From the NCBI RefSeq assembly GCF_002811765.1, contig NZ_NPDR01000008.1, positions 1-64,000 on the forward strand: a stretch of DNA of 64,000 bases, in the 5' to 3' direction. The notes below the pieces were generated by a model. That model ran no database searches and was not told the origin of the DNA. It saw only the letters and a list, made by a program, of their open reading frames with translations. Every line of letters begins with the position of its first letter. The first letter of the stretch is position 1. Shown piece by piece: positions 45,785 to 55,316 of the stretch. The stretch is from Leptospira saintgironsiae (lineage in GTDB: Bacteria > Spirochaetota > Leptospiria > Leptospirales > Leptospiraceae). The position numbers were made by a program, and so were the translations under genes.

Positions 45785-47356
45785 ATGGTGGAAAACTCCG
45801 TCCAAACTACAAATTTTTCAGAAAAGGGAGCGATTAGCATCAATAGGATCCGAATCGGATTTTCTATAGTGATGCTTTTTGTAAACGTTCTGGCTTTATT
45901 CTCTCAAGGCTCCAGTTCTCAAACAAGTACACTCATAAACTTCTTAATAGAACTCACTATTTTCGGTTACGGAATCGCTCAGATCTTTTTACTCAAAAAA
46001 GGAAAACTCAAGAGCTCTTTTGTTACTCTCTGTGTATTCTTAGATATTTTAATGTATTCACTCATTTTCATCACAGTGACCATTTTTGCTGCGAATGCGG
46101 AAGCAATGGTCGGAACATTGAAGATGCCATTCTTCATCATGTTATACTTTTTTGTGATGATCTATTCTGGACTTCTTCTTTCCCCTAAAACCACTTTGAT
46201 GGTCGGGTATCTAGCATTGATCGGAACATTCTCCATGGATTATTTTGCATGGTTGAATGGAGTGGAATTCAAATATAATACGGATAAGGCCACGGAGATC
46301 TCCGTATTTTTCGAGATCATACGATTCGTATTTTTCGTTTTAGGAATTCATATCCTAACTTCCGTAGTAAAATTTTTAGTTTCGGTTTCAGATGTGGCGA
46401 TCAAGTCAACTGTCGAAGCAGAAGCTAAAAGTGAAGAAGCGGAGAAGGCCAAAAATAGAATTACTAGCGAAGCTTCTACACTTAACAAAAATACTTCAGA
46501 AATGAAAACTGAGATGGATACTCTGAACTCTGAGATCCAAAGCCAGGTTTCCAGTATGGAACAGATCAGTGCTTCCTTGGAAGAATTAGCAGCATCCACA
46601 GACAGTGCGGCGGAATTCGTAAAAGCTCAGTTTGGTAAGATAGAAGAATTAAACAAAGAGAGTGATACCTTAAATTCAATTTTAAAAGAAGTAAGAATTT
46701 CCACTGACTCTCTCTCCAAAACAACAGAAGAATCTAAGGTTTATAGCAAAGATGTTTCTGGAGCAATGGAAGTATTAGGAAATAATTTCGGAGAAGTAAG
46801 TAAATCCTTCCAGAAAGTCCAAGATGTAAACGATATCATGAGAGAGATCGCGGACAGAACCAACTTACTTGCATTAAACGCTTCTATCGAGGCAGCAAGA
46901 GCCGGGGAACACGGAAAAGGATTCGCAGTAGTGGCACAAGAAGTTGCGAAACTTGCTGATAGCGCTTCCGAAAACGCAGCCACAATCTCCAAAATTATTG
47001 GAGAAGCAGCAAAACTGATCACAAACGGAAACACTGCAGCAGAAGAAACAAAACGAAAAGTTTCGGTGCAAGAATCCGGATTTACTTCGGTAGTAGATAA
47101 CCTGAACCAATTGAGATCTAGGGTAGAAAACCAAGGAAAAATCCATGAGTCCTTCTTAAAATCTTTCCGAGAATTATTTGATCTATCCAGACAGATTGAA
47201 TCCATCGCGAGCGAGCAGAAGAACGGAACTAAAGAAGTGGTCCAAGCTCTTTCTTCTATTGAACAATCTTCGAATATAATTTCGGAAGGTTCTAATAGAA
47301 TGAGAGCCAGCTTAGAGGAACTTTCGGAGCAATCTAAAAGGCTGGTAGTTCAGTAA
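45785..47356 (+). CDS. Methyl-accepting chemotaxis protein, six-TM sensor
   Basis: This 523-aa chemoreceptor has the same layout as the one at 3343-4917. About six transmembrane helices lie in the first 205 residues ([18 protein letters not shown] to [18 protein letters not shown]). A long coiled coil with Glu/Gln-rich potential methylation sites follows, then the signalling hairpin near residues 360-395 ([31 protein letters not shown]). No HAMP is seen. The sensor part differs enough that another stimulus is likely. It stands alone, 145 bp after the CPBP gene and 78 bp before a tRNA-Leu gene. Confidence 0.95.
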   Translation: MVENSVQTTNFSEKGAISINRIRIGFSIVMLFVNVLALFSQGSSSQTSTLINFLIELTIFGYGIAQIFLLKKGKLKSSFVTLCVFLDILMYSLIFITVTIFAANAEAMVGTLKMPFFIMLYFFVMIYSGLLLSPKTTLMVGYLALIGTFSMDYFAWLNGVEFKYNTDKATEISVFFEIIRFVFFVLGIHILTSVVKFLVSVSDVAIKSTVEAEAKSEEAEKAKNRITSEASTLNKNTSEMKTEMDTLNSEIQSQVSSMEQISASLEELAASTDSAAEFVKAQFGKIEELNKESDTLNSILKEVRISTDSLSKTTEESKVYSKDVSGAMEVLGNNFGEVSKSFQKVQDVNDIMREIADRTNLLALNASIEAARAGEHGKGFAVVAQEVAKLADSASENAATISKIIGEAAKLITNGNTAAEETKRKVSVQESGFTSVVDNLNQLRSRVENQGKIHESFLKSFRELFDLSRQIESIASEQKNGTKEVVQALSSIEQSSNIISEGSNRMRASLEELSEQSKRLVVQ

Positions 47357-47434
47357 GGTTGCCAGCGGTTTTTTAGAAGTTCAATATTCTTGACTTCCCG
47401 ACATCCGTTGAAAAACTGACTTTCGTAACCCGTC

Positions 47435-47516
<82 letters not shown>

Positions 47517-47589
47517 AAAGCTTTCCTCTTCAAAACAATCAAACATTCTAGTTAAACAAGTCTTAGGGACTCGAAGCTTTTGAGCGAAA

Positions 47590-47733
47590 GAGTTTGCAGC
47601 GACCCATAGGGAGCGTAAGCAAACTCGTCCCGAGCCACGGATGGCGAAGGGCGCGAAAAAGACGCCGTGGAGCCAACTTTGCCAGGAAGGCAAAGTGCGT
47701 AACGGCGAGTCCCCTCATGTTGGAATTCCTACA
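47590..47733. repeat. Structured intergenic element with three hairpins
   Basis: The gap between tRNA-Leu and ispD (about 500 bp) has no convincing gene. It carries a GC-rich element with three consecutive inverted repeats: GAGTTTGC/GCAAACTC (47590-47626), CCACGG/CCGTGG (47635-47670) and ACTTTGCC/GGCAAAGT (47676-47696). It ends in TGTTGGAATTCCTACA (47718-47733), a short motif also found near 58980. It looks like a dispersed repeat or a structured RNA; open frames read through it on both strands look spurious. Confidence 0.5.
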
Positions 47734-47954
47734 AAAGATTCCAGTAAATCTGTTTGCCAAAAATCCAAAACTGTGATACGAGGTTTTCGCTAAAACACGA
47801 AACCACCGCACCGGCCCCCGCCCAGGAAGGGTGGGGATTCCTTATTTGCAAAACGGAACAGGGAATCCATATTAAACATTATAAATCATTAATACTATTG
47901 AACTAAATTTCAAAGATCCATTCTTCACCCACAAACCGCGAAGGATCGAGCCGG

Positions 47955-47986
47955 GGTCAAAAAATCGTGGATACGATTTTTTGACC
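47955..47986. repeat. Perfect 14-bp-arm palindrome
   Basis: GGTCAAAAAATCGT (47955-47968) and ACGATTTTTTGACC (47973-47986) are perfect inverted arms around GGAT. GC-rich sequence flanks it on both sides, ending 31 bp before the ispD stop. It could serve as an ispD terminator hairpin or be part of a larger dispersed repeat. Confidence 0.55.
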
Positions 47987-48017
47987 GGAGGTGAGAGCCT
48001 GGCCCGAAGGGCGCGGC

Positions 48018-48728
48018 CTAGTCCTTCTGAAAGCTTTGAAACAAAGGTAAAATCGCCTCTGCTAAGGCAAGGTCGGACTTTTCTGTAATCTTGAGATTGT
48101 ATGGATTAGATTCTACCAGTTTGGAACTTATCCCATGACTTTGAGCCCAGGTGCATAGGTCCGTCGGTTCGATAGTAGACGGTTTTTCCATGATCTTTTT
48201 CAGGATGTCTCCACGAATTCCTTGTGGAGTTTTCATAAACCAGATCTTCTCTCTGTTTAAAAACTTGATACTGTCTTTCTCTTCTTCTAAAACTGTTTCA
48301 TGATTTTTAGAAGCAAGTGTGGCCACTCCAAATTCTTCTGTTGCACTGGATAATCTGTCCAGATCGTCCGGAGAAACGAAAGGTCTCGCAGCATCGTGGA
48401 TTAAAATGATATCATTTGCAGAAAATTGAATACTTGATATCCCAGCTAATGTGGATCCGTGTCGAGTGTCTCCACCTTCTACAATTCTATCTCTTTCTCT
48501 AAGTAAGGAAGAACAAAGTGTTTCGGAGTCTATAATATAATCTTTGTGAGATACGAGGATTATACTTTTGGTTTTTCCCCAGTCTATAAAAGTTTCCAGA
48601 CTATGGAGTAAGATTGATTTTCCGTTTAATTCTAAAAATTGTTTCGGAATATCTGACTTCATTCGGGAGCCTGTTCCTCCCGAAAGAAGTAGTAAATAAA
48701 TATTACCCGAGGGAAACCAGGAGTTCAT
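48018..48728 (-). CDS. ispD: 2-C-methyl-D-erythritol 4-phosphate cytidylyltransferase
   Basis: This 236-aa enzyme makes CDP-methylerythritol in the MEP isoprenoid pathway. The nucleotide-binding N-terminus LLLSGGTGSRMKSDIPKQF corresponds to the family's AAGxGxRMxxxxPKQ motif. IILIHDAARPFVSPDDLDRL and the later TPQGIRGDILKK are further IspD marks. The start at 48728 overlaps the end of the lysA-like gene by 26 bp, so the pair forms an operon. A related cytidylyltransferase role (ribitol-phosphate, TarI-like) is possible but less likely with no partner reductase nearby. Confidence 0.88.
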   Translation of the reverse strand: MNSWFPSGNIYLLLLSGGTGSRMKSDIPKQFLELNGKSILLHSLETFIDWGKTKSIILVSHKDYIIDSETLCSSLLRERDRIVEGGDTRHGSTLAGISSIQFSANDIILIHDAARPFVSPDDLDRLSSATEEFGVATLASKNHETVLEEEKDSIKFLNREKIWFMKTPQGIRGDILKKIMEKPSTIEPTDLCTWAQSHGISSKLVESNPYNLKITEKSDLALAEAILPLFQSFQKD

Positions 48729-49974
48729 TTTCTAGGATTTGTTCCAGAGTTTGTCTTTGTCTTACAAGTTTGGTTGTTCCGTCTGTATCGATCAATACTT
48801 CAGATGTTTCCGGATAAGAATTATAGTTCTTTGTAGACATAGAAGAACAGTAAGCTCCTGCTCCTTCCATCACAACCAAGTCTCCGATCTCAGGAGTATG
48901 CGTGGTCCTAAGTTGAGGGCCACCTCCTTCTTCCTGAGTGATCAAGTCTCCACTTTCGCAACAATGTCCTACGTATACAAAGTCACCTGTCTTTTGGTCG
49001 GAGTTTTCCTTTTGGGGAATGACTATTAATGGATGTTTTGCAGCGTATAGAGCAGGTCTTGTATTCACATCCATTCCCATATCCAGTTTTACGAAAGTAT
49101 ACCCACCATCTCCAGTATAGACAATATCATCTACCTGAGTGAGGATTGCTCCGTTATTCACCATTAAGAAGGAGCCAGGTTCTATTTCCATTTTGAGTTG
49201 GATGCCCTTTTCTTTGGCATAATTTTCAAAGAGCTCTTTGACTGGTTTTCCAATACTTTGAGGATCGGTTGTTTTTTCACCGATCATTCTTCCTACCTTG
49301 AAACCTCCGCCCAAATTCACAGTCCTACAATCAGGGAATTGCGCTGCGATCTCTAAGGTATAATGTGCAACTGCCTTCCAAACTTCCGGATCGGAACCTG
49401 AACCTATATGAGTATGAACTCGAACCAGTTTAAGTCCGTATTTAGAAACGATCTCTTTTACTTTTCCGATCTCTTCATGCCAGATACCGAAGGAGGATGT
49501 TTTACCTCCTACATCTGTCTTCTTTGTAGCTCCGGAACCTAAACCTGGATTAAAACGAACGCTTACTTCTTTTCCTGGGAAGTTTTTTCCAAATTCTTCC
49601 AGCTGCCTGAGAGAACATGCGTTGAACTGAACTCCTTGTGGGATCAAATCCTTTAAGGATTTTGCCAATTGTTGGGAAGTTAGTAGAATATCAGAAGGTT
49701 TGAATCCTGCGAGTATCGCACGCTTCACTTCGTGTTCAGAGGATGCATCTATATGTATGCCCTTCTTCTTTAATATTTCCAGAACTGTTCTGCCTGGATT
49801 TGCTTTCATTGCAAATCGAACAGTAAGGCCGAAAGCGTTAGGAAAGGCAAGTGCGTCATCGCAACTTTTTTCAATTCCTTTGCGAGAGTACACAAAAAGT
49901 GGGGTCCCGAAATTTGTTGCGATTTTTCTAGCTTCTTCGGGGGTCAAAAATTTAAGATTTTCTATTGATTGCAT
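48703..49974 (-). CDS. lysA: Diaminopimelate decarboxylase-like PLP enzyme
   Basis: This 423-aa fold-type III PLP decarboxylase likely converts meso-diaminopimelate to lysine. The PLP lysine is in RFAMKANPGRTVLE near residue 57. Other marks are HTHIGSGSDP (near 180), NLGGGFKVGR (near 220), EPGSFLMVNNGA, the catalytic-Cys motif CCESGD and GAYCSSMSTKNYNSYP. All are intact. Some leptospiral paralogs could use related diamino acids, so the substrate is a strong but not certain call. It overlaps ispD downstream by 26 bp. The start ATG lies 77 bp from the divergent PLC-like gene. Confidence 0.9.
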   Translation of the reverse strand: MQSIENLKFLTPEEARKIATNFGTPLFVYSRKGIEKSCDDALAFPNAFGLTVRFAMKANPGRTVLEILKKKGIHIDASSEHEVKRAILAGFKPSDILLTSQQLAKSLKDLIPQGVQFNACSLRQLEEFGKNFPGKEVSVRFNPGLGSGATKKTDVGGKTSSFGIWHEEIGKVKEIVSKYGLKLVRVHTHIGSGSDPEVWKAVAHYTLEIAAQFPDCRTVNLGGGFKVGRMIGEKTTDPQSIGKPVKELFENYAKEKGIQLKMEIEPGSFLMVNNGAILTQVDDIVYTGDGGYTFVKLDMGMDVNTRPALYAAKHPLIVIPQKENSDQKTGDFVYVGHCCESGDLITQEEGGGPQLRTTHTPEIGDLVVMEGAGAYCSSMSTKNYNSYPETSEVLIDTDGTTKLVRQRQTLEQILENELLVSLG

Positions 49975-50051
49975 AGGGTTAGAGGGTTTTCTAGATAGTT
50001 CTAGGCCATCTTTTAGAGCGGTCCGGGTTTTTTCAAAGGCAAAATTCCGAT

Positions 50052-51119
50052 ATGGCAGGCAAAATCACTCATCTCGAAGCTCTTTCCCAAGTCTGCAAAC
50101 ATCTGGATCACGGAACTGCAGAACAAAGAAAGATCGCAAAACTTTTAAGAGAAGAAGGTACTCGTAAGTTTGCCAATATTGGCGCGATCGCTCCCGATAT
50201 TTTTTATTTTTATCATGTTCTTTCTCCTGTTCGGACCAAAAAGGCACTTCCTTGGGGAGACCTAAGTCATCACGAAAACGTTTTGGAACTAATCCTGAAC
50301 TTTTTGGACGGGGTCCTTACTGTTGAAGAAGGAATTTATAGAGATCGTTTCTTAGCATTCACTTTAGGTTATATCATCCACTGCGCTGTGGATATCATCA
50401 CTCATCCTTATATCTTTTTTATTTCCGGAGATTATTATAACGCTGATAAAGAGATCAGCTCCAAGGCTCAATACAATCATATGAGAGTAGAGTTCGCTTT
50501 GGACTCTTGGCTTCTAGATTTCAGATGGGGAATGACTCCTAAAGCATATGATTTTGTACAACATGTGGATGTGATCTTCAAAGGGAAAGATGGGCAGAAA
50601 AAAATGGACCCTATGCTTTGGAACTTTTGGTTAAAAAGTTTAAAGGCAACCTTCCCGAAAGAGTTTAAAGAGAAATATATTGGCTCCGAAGAAAAGATCA
50701 TCCCCGGAGATATTCTAAACGAATCTTTCCTAGGTTATTTGTATTTCCATAGATACTTGGATTCCAGAAGTAAAATAGTAAGAGCAGCACTTAGCTTTTT
50801 AGATAAGATCACTTTGCATAAAGTTAATTCTTCCGTTCTAATGCTTCCACTAAAGGAACATATAGATAAAAGGATCATGAACGAAGAAAAAAGAGAATGG
50901 TCTTATCCTGCGGACCCAAATTTAATTCGTAATGATTCTTTCGTAGAACTTATCAACAGAGCTTGTGAAGCCGCAAAAGATGCAGTTACAAATGCTTGGG
51001 GTTATGTTCACGACAAAACTTCTCGTTCTTCCATGATCAAAGAATACCAAGGGTATAATCTAGATACCGGACTTAGGTTCCACGGCATAGATAAGATGCG
51101 TCAATTTTCGCCTTTATAA
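50052..51119 (+). CDS. Zinc-dependent phospholipase C family protein
   Basis: This 355-aa protein carries the zinc-dependent PLC-like fold. Family marks are THLEALSQVCKHLD, the metal-site segment FANIGAIAPDIFYFYH, LSHHENVLELILNFLDG, and a helix with CAVDIITHPYIFF, whose His/Asp residues could bind zinc. No signal peptide is seen, so it may act in the cytoplasm, unlike secreted clostridial PLCs. It is the first of a run of plus-strand genes leading to the PBP gene 20 bp downstream. Catalysis is unproven for this subgroup. Confidence 0.85.
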   Translation: MAGKITHLEALSQVCKHLDHGTAEQRKIAKLLREEGTRKFANIGAIAPDIFYFYHVLSPVRTKKALPWGDLSHHENVLELILNFLDGVLTVEEGIYRDRFLAFTLGYIIHCAVDIITHPYIFFISGDYYNADKEISSKAQYNHMRVEFALDSWLLDFRWGMTPKAYDFVQHVDVIFKGKDGQKKMDPMLWNFWLKSLKATFPKEFKEKYIGSEEKIIPGDILNESFLGYLYFHRYLDSRSKIVRAALSFLDKITLHKVNSSVLMLPLKEHIDKRIMNEEKREWSYPADPNLIRNDSFVELINRACEAAKDAVTNAWGYVHDKTSRSSMIKEYQGYNLDTGLRFHGIDKMRQFSPL

Positions 51120-51139
51120 GAAATCAGAAATAAAACCAA

Positions 51140-53614
51140 ATGAAACACGAACCCGTAGATTTTTTCACAAGATATTTCGTAGTACTTTTTAGAGACAGGG
51201 TCCAATCCCGTTTGGATTCTTCTGATCCTGTTCGTAAACTTTTGTATCTTGTTTTGGGACTTATCTTTCTAAACGGATTTCTATTCGTATTCTCTATCAA
51301 AGATATTTGGCAGGTCCCTAAGGCGGATCGTTATGAAAAACCTTCTCTACTTTTCGGGCTCAATACAGAAGGTAAATACGAACCTATTGCAGAGTTTTAT
51401 AGATTTTCCAGAGTAGTAATCACTGACGAAGATCTTCCTGGCGGCTGGGATGATAATAAGGTCATTCGTTGTTTTGTTTCTACTGAAGATAATAATTTCA
51501 GATCTCATAAAGGTTTAGATCTTCGAGGGATTTTCAGAGCTACTATGGTAAACCTTCTTGCAGGAAAAGTAAAAGAAGGTGCCTCTACAATCACTCAACA
51601 GGTTGCGAGATTAAAATTTTTAAATACAGAGAGATCTTTTTTGCGTAAAGCAAGAGAGGCTTGGCTCGCATTACTCTTAGAATTAGTATTCGATAAGAAA
51701 ACTTTAATCGGGATCTATTTAAATGAGATCCCACTCGGCCACGGAACAATTGGCGTAGGCGCTGCTGCAAAATTCTATTTCAGAAAAGATATCAAAGACC
51801 TAAGCTGGGGAGAAGCTGCACTTCTCGCAAGTTTGACCACAAGACCCAAAGAATTTTCTCCTTTGGTAAATCCGAATACATCTGCTTCTAAGGTAAGAGT
51901 TGTATTCAAAAAGCTGGTTGAGAACGGGATCCTGGATGTGGAAACCGCTGAAAGAGAGTTTGAAGCATTCTCGGAATATTATATAACCTTAAATCGTTCT
52001 CCTAACGATTCTGCATTCTCCGATCGTCTTAACAAATTCCCTTATTTTACGGAATATGTGCGTAAGAATCTGGCCCGTTATATACCTTCTCAACAGATCT
52101 ATGAGGGCGGTTTAAAGATCTATACCACCCTAAATATACAGCACCAAGCCCAGGCAGAAAAGGCGCTTGTCGCAGGCCTAAAACAACAGACCCAATTATC
52201 CAACCAAAGGGCTTTCACCAAAATTGATTCTTTCGAAGATTCCTACGGCTCTACCTATAAACTTTTAGCTGAACTTCACGATCTTCCTGAATTCAAATTT
52301 AAGATCTCTCGTTCTTACAGAACATTTAATAGAGCCTGGCAGGAAGAATTCAGAGATGATTTATCTGTTTTAAATTTGATCTCGGGCACTGAGATGTTGG
52401 GAGAAGCAATCGACTGGAATTATAGAACCCAAGCAACAGAAGACCATCTACTTCCTGTAGAAGGAGCGTTAATTTCCATTCGTCCAGACACAGGCCATAT
52501 CACCGCAATGGTAGGAGGTTCTGGATTTAGATCTGATAACCAACAGATCCGTGCATTCCAAGCATATAGACAACCAGGCTCTGCATTCAAACCATTAGTA
52601 TATGCATCTGCGATGGAATTTTATCATGAACATCCGGATGATAAGAAAAATGTCACAGCTGCTTCTCTATTTGATGATTCTCCGCTTCAATATGTTTTGG
52701 AAGACGGAGATGAATGGAACCCAAGCAATTATTCAGGAGAATATTCCGGATTCATCCGTTTGAGAGAAGCACTCGAACTTTCCAGAAATAGTGTTGCTGT
52801 TCGATTATTAGAACATACAGGTTTAAATAATCTTCTACCAAGACTCGAAAAACTTTTACAAGTAGAGAATAGAAATCTTCCAAGAGATTTTTCCATTGCA
52901 CTCGGAAGTTTTGAAGTTTCTCCTTATGAACTCGCAAGATCTTATGCAGTATTTGCTTCCGGAGGAAAACAAGTATTCCCTCTCAGCGTTTTATATGTAG
53001 AAGACGAACAAGGAAATCTAATCAAAGATTTCAGAAAAGAATTCGAATCCAAAGAAAGAAAAAGATTACTCTCGCCTGAAACTAGTTACGTCATCACTTC
53101 TATGATGGAAGACGTGATCAAAAAAGGAACAGGAACCGGAGCCAGATCTCATGGACTCACTCGTCCTGCCGCAGGAAAAACTGGAACCACAAATAATTTT
53201 AGAGATGCATGGTTCGCAGGTTACACTCCTGAACTTGTAGCGGTCGTTTGGGTGGGATATGATACAGGAACACTTTCACTCGGTCGCGGAATGTCGGGTG
53301 CCGTTGTAGCCGCTCCAATCTGGGGAAGATTTATGGCAAACGCACTTGTTAAAGAAAAATCTAAATCATTCGATTTCGGAGACGCAAAAATTGTGCGCAG
53401 GACCATCTGTTCTATCTCCGGAAAACTTCCAGGGTCTCATTGCTACCAAACAGAAGAAGAAGTATTCGACAAAGACACAGTTCCGAAAGAAGTCTGCGAA
53501 GACCATAGAGGAATGAGTGAACCGGATCCAACTCCGACCCACACCACAGACCCGGGAACGACCAAAAAGAAAAAACCGAATCTCTTTGAAGGTGACGAGG
53601 ACGTAATCCGGTAA
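51140..53614 (+). CDS. Bifunctional penicillin-binding protein 1 (class A)
   Basis: This 824-aa class A PBP has a membrane anchor near residues 33-50. A GT51 glycosyltransferase domain (about 85-270) follows, with STEDNNFRSHKGLDLRG (catalytic Glu near 114), GASTITQQVARLKF and IGIYLNEIPLGHGTIGVGAA. The transpeptidase domain (about 440-770) has the motifs GSAFKPL (active Ser near 477), LSRNSV (SxN) and GKTGTTN near 679. It polymerises and crosslinks peptidoglycan. The C-terminal tail is Pro/Thr/Lys-rich and ends in a short acidic segment. It starts 20 bp after the PLC-like gene and precedes a bactofilin gene, so it belongs to a wall-shape cluster. Confidence 0.95.
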   Translation: MKHEPVDFFTRYFVVLFRDRVQSRLDSSDPVRKLLYLVLGLIFLNGFLFVFSIKDIWQVPKADRYEKPSLLFGLNTEGKYEPIAEFYRFSRVVITDEDLPGGWDDNKVIRCFVSTEDNNFRSHKGLDLRGIFRATMVNLLAGKVKEGASTITQQVARLKFLNTERSFLRKAREAWLALLLELVFDKKTLIGIYLNEIPLGHGTIGVGAAAKFYFRKDIKDLSWGEAALLASLTTRPKEFSPLVNPNTSASKVRVVFKKLVENGILDVETAEREFEAFSEYYITLNRSPNDSAFSDRLNKFPYFTEYVRKNLARYIPSQQIYEGGLKIYTTLNIQHQAQAEKALVAGLKQQTQLSNQRAFTKIDSFEDSYGSTYKLLAELHDLPEFKFKISRSYRTFNRAWQEEFRDDLSVLNLISGTEMLGEAIDWNYRTQATEDHLLPVEGALISIRPDTGHITAMVGGSGFRSDNQQIRAFQAYRQPGSAFKPLVYASAMEFYHEHPDDKKNVTAASLFDDSPLQYVLEDGDEWNPSNYSGEYSGFIRLREALELSRNSVAVRLLEHTGLNNLLPRLEKLLQVENRNLPRDFSIALGSFEVSPYELARSYAVFASGGKQVFPLSVLYVEDEQGNLIKDFRKEFESKERKRLLSPETSYVITSMMEDVIKKGTGTGARSHGLTRPAAGKTGTTNNFRDAWFAGYTPELVAVVWVGYDTGTLSLGRGMSGAVVAAPIWGRFMANALVKEKSKSFDFGDAKIVRRTICSISGKLPGSHCYQTEEEVFDKDTVPKEVCEDHRGMSEPDPTPTHTTDPGTTKKKKPNLFEGDEDVIR

Positions 53615-53687
53615 GTTCTAATACAAAAAGAGTTGTCGATTTCAGAACCGCCCACCAAATAGATGAATCAGCAGTCAGGAGTAACAG

Positions 53688-54098
53688 ATGGCCATCGGTA
53701 AGGATAATAATAACAGCGTAATCGGCCCAGGTTCCATATTTGAGGGCAAATTCTATATCGCTGGTTCCCTACGTATCGACGGAAAATTCGAAGGGGAAAT
53801 TAAAACCGACGACGCATTATTTATTGGAGAAACCGGTAAGGTTCGAACAAACATTTCTGCAAGAGAAGTGATCGTAGCAGGAACCTTGATCGGAAATATT
53901 AAGGCGGAATCAGAAGTCCGCTTGGAAGAAACTGGACGTCTCTTAGGGGATATTATCGCTCCCGCTCTTTCCCTGGCAAAAGGTGTGGTAGCGAAAGGAA
54001 ATATCACCGTAACCGGAGGCCAAAAGAAAGACGTTAAAAAGATCGTAGAAGAATCTTTTGGCGGCACAAGGACCCTGGACAACGGAAAGGAAGAATAA
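53688..54098 (+). CDS. Bactofilin
   Basis: This 136-aa bactofilin is a cytoskeletal protein whose beta-helix domain polymerises into filaments. The core repeats (SIFEGKFYIAGSLRIDGKFE, VIVAGTLIGNIKAES, EETGRLLGDIIAPALSLAKG) are typical, flanked by short disordered termini. GGAG precedes the ATG. Bactofilins often recruit M23 peptidases or PBPs that shape the wall; here both types of gene flank it. In Leptospira a bactofilin contributes to helical cell shape, though which paralog this is cannot be told. Confidence 0.95.
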   Translation: MAIGKDNNNSVIGPGSIFEGKFYIAGSLRIDGKFEGEIKTDDALFIGETGKVRTNISAREVIVAGTLIGNIKAESEVRLEETGRLLGDIIAPALSLAKGVVAKGNITVTGGQKKDVKKIVEESFGGTRTLDNGKEE

Positions 54099-54107
54099 CT
54101 CTTAAAC

Positions 54108-54157
54108 CCCGAGTTCTTTTTCCCACCCCTTAGATTTGTTCAAATCAAAAACTCGGG
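54108..54157. other. Inverted repeat between bactofilin and M23 genes
   Basis: CCCGAGTT (54108-54115) and AACTCGGG (54150-54157) are perfect 8-bp arms. The spacer contains a second hairpin GATTTG/CAAATC. TTTT and AAAA tracts flank the inner sides of the arms. It could end the bactofilin transcript or adjust downstream expression. Confidence 0.4.
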
Positions 54158-54190
54158 TGGTTCTCCGCCCGATCGACCGATACTGATAGT

Positions 54191-55312
54191 ATGATCTTCA
54201 AGAAGCCCAGGCAATTGACCGCAGGAAAGGAAATCCTCCGGACAGATAATTTCACCCTGATCTACCTGGGCGCTTTCCATTTCCATTATTCCTTTTATTT
54301 CAGAGGAAACCTATACCACGGGAACCTGGATTTCAGAAGACGCAAGTTCCGTGTTATCCCTCTTGTAGCATCAGTCATTTTTATGGTACTATTCTTAGGA
54401 ATTTGGATGAGCCCATCTAACGCTTCTATGGAATCTGCATCTACAGAAGTGACGGAAAACGATTCAGAAGATCTAAAAGCCAAAAAAGGTGACGAAAAAT
54501 TCTTAGAAGAATCGGAAAAAGCAAAACTCACCATCTTGATGGCAAATGAGATCAAAAGTGCTTCTGACAAAAAGAAACAACTTAAAGTTGTTACCTACAA
54601 AGTTAAAAGAAACGAAACACTTTCAGAGATCGCAACTCGCTATAAGGTCTCCATGGAATCTATCGCAGGTTCCTCTAATATCAATTTAGAAGATACTTTA
54701 TATCCGGGACAAATATTACAGATCCCGAATAAACAAGGTCTATTATATAAATTCAAAGCGGGAGATACTGTTGCTAAGGTAGCTTCTCTTTACAAAGTAA
54801 ACCTGGATGAAATTTTAGAAGAGAATAAACTGGATGATCTGGACATTCTTCGTCCTGGCCAAAAAGTTTTTCTTCCAGGAGCTGTGATCCCGGATCCTGC
54901 ACCTAAATGGGTGGTGCCTGTTACTTCTCATGTGGTCACATCCAATTATGGATGGAGAACCTTCCCTCAACATAAATTCCATGAAGCACTGGACTTGAAG
55001 GCAAACTACGAAGCAGTCATGGCTGCACGTAACGGTAAGGTTGTTTTCTCCGGATGGATGGGCGGTTACGGAAACGCAATCGTGATCGAACATAACGACG
55101 ACTTCAAAACATTGTACGCTCACAATTCCAGACTGAATGTAAAACGTGGGGATTATGTGGTCGCAGGGAAAAAGATCGCAACCTCAGGATGTACTGGTTA
55201 CTGCTTCGGACCTCACTTACATTTCGAAGTTATTCAAAAAGGGAAATCAGTAAACCCTGGAAAATATCTAAAAGGCCTCAGCTACAAAAGGGGCTCTAAA
55301 CCGAACCATTAA
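54191..55312 (+). CDS. LysM-M23 peptidoglycan endopeptidase
   Basis: This 373-aa protein has a cytoplasmic N-terminus of about 55 residues, one transmembrane helix (VIPLVASVIFMVLFLGIW), a charged linker and two LysM domains. The first LysM begins VVTYKVKRNETLSEIA near residue 135, the second FKAGDTVAKVASLY near 190. A C-terminal M23 domain follows with HEALDL (HxxxD, near 260) and GPHLHFEV (HxH, near 345). All zinc ligands seem present, so it should cut peptide crosslinks in the periplasm. Its position after a bactofilin gene matches a widespread pairing in which bactofilin positions the hydrolase. Confidence 0.94.
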   Translation: MIFKKPRQLTAGKEILRTDNFTLIYLGAFHFHYSFYFRGNLYHGNLDFRRRKFRVIPLVASVIFMVLFLGIWMSPSNASMESASTEVTENDSEDLKAKKGDEKFLEESEKAKLTILMANEIKSASDKKKQLKVVTYKVKRNETLSEIATRYKVSMESIAGSSNINLEDTLYPGQILQIPNKQGLLYKFKAGDTVAKVASLYKVNLDEILEENKLDDLDILRPGQKVFLPGAVIPDPAPKWVVPVTSHVVTSNYGWRTFPQHKFHEALDLKANYEAVMAARNGKVVFSGWMGGYGNAIVIEHNDDFKTLYAHNSRLNVKRGDYVVAGKKIATSGCTGYCFGPHLHFEVIQKGKSVNPGKYLKGLSYKRGSKPNH

Positions 55313-55316
55313 GATT

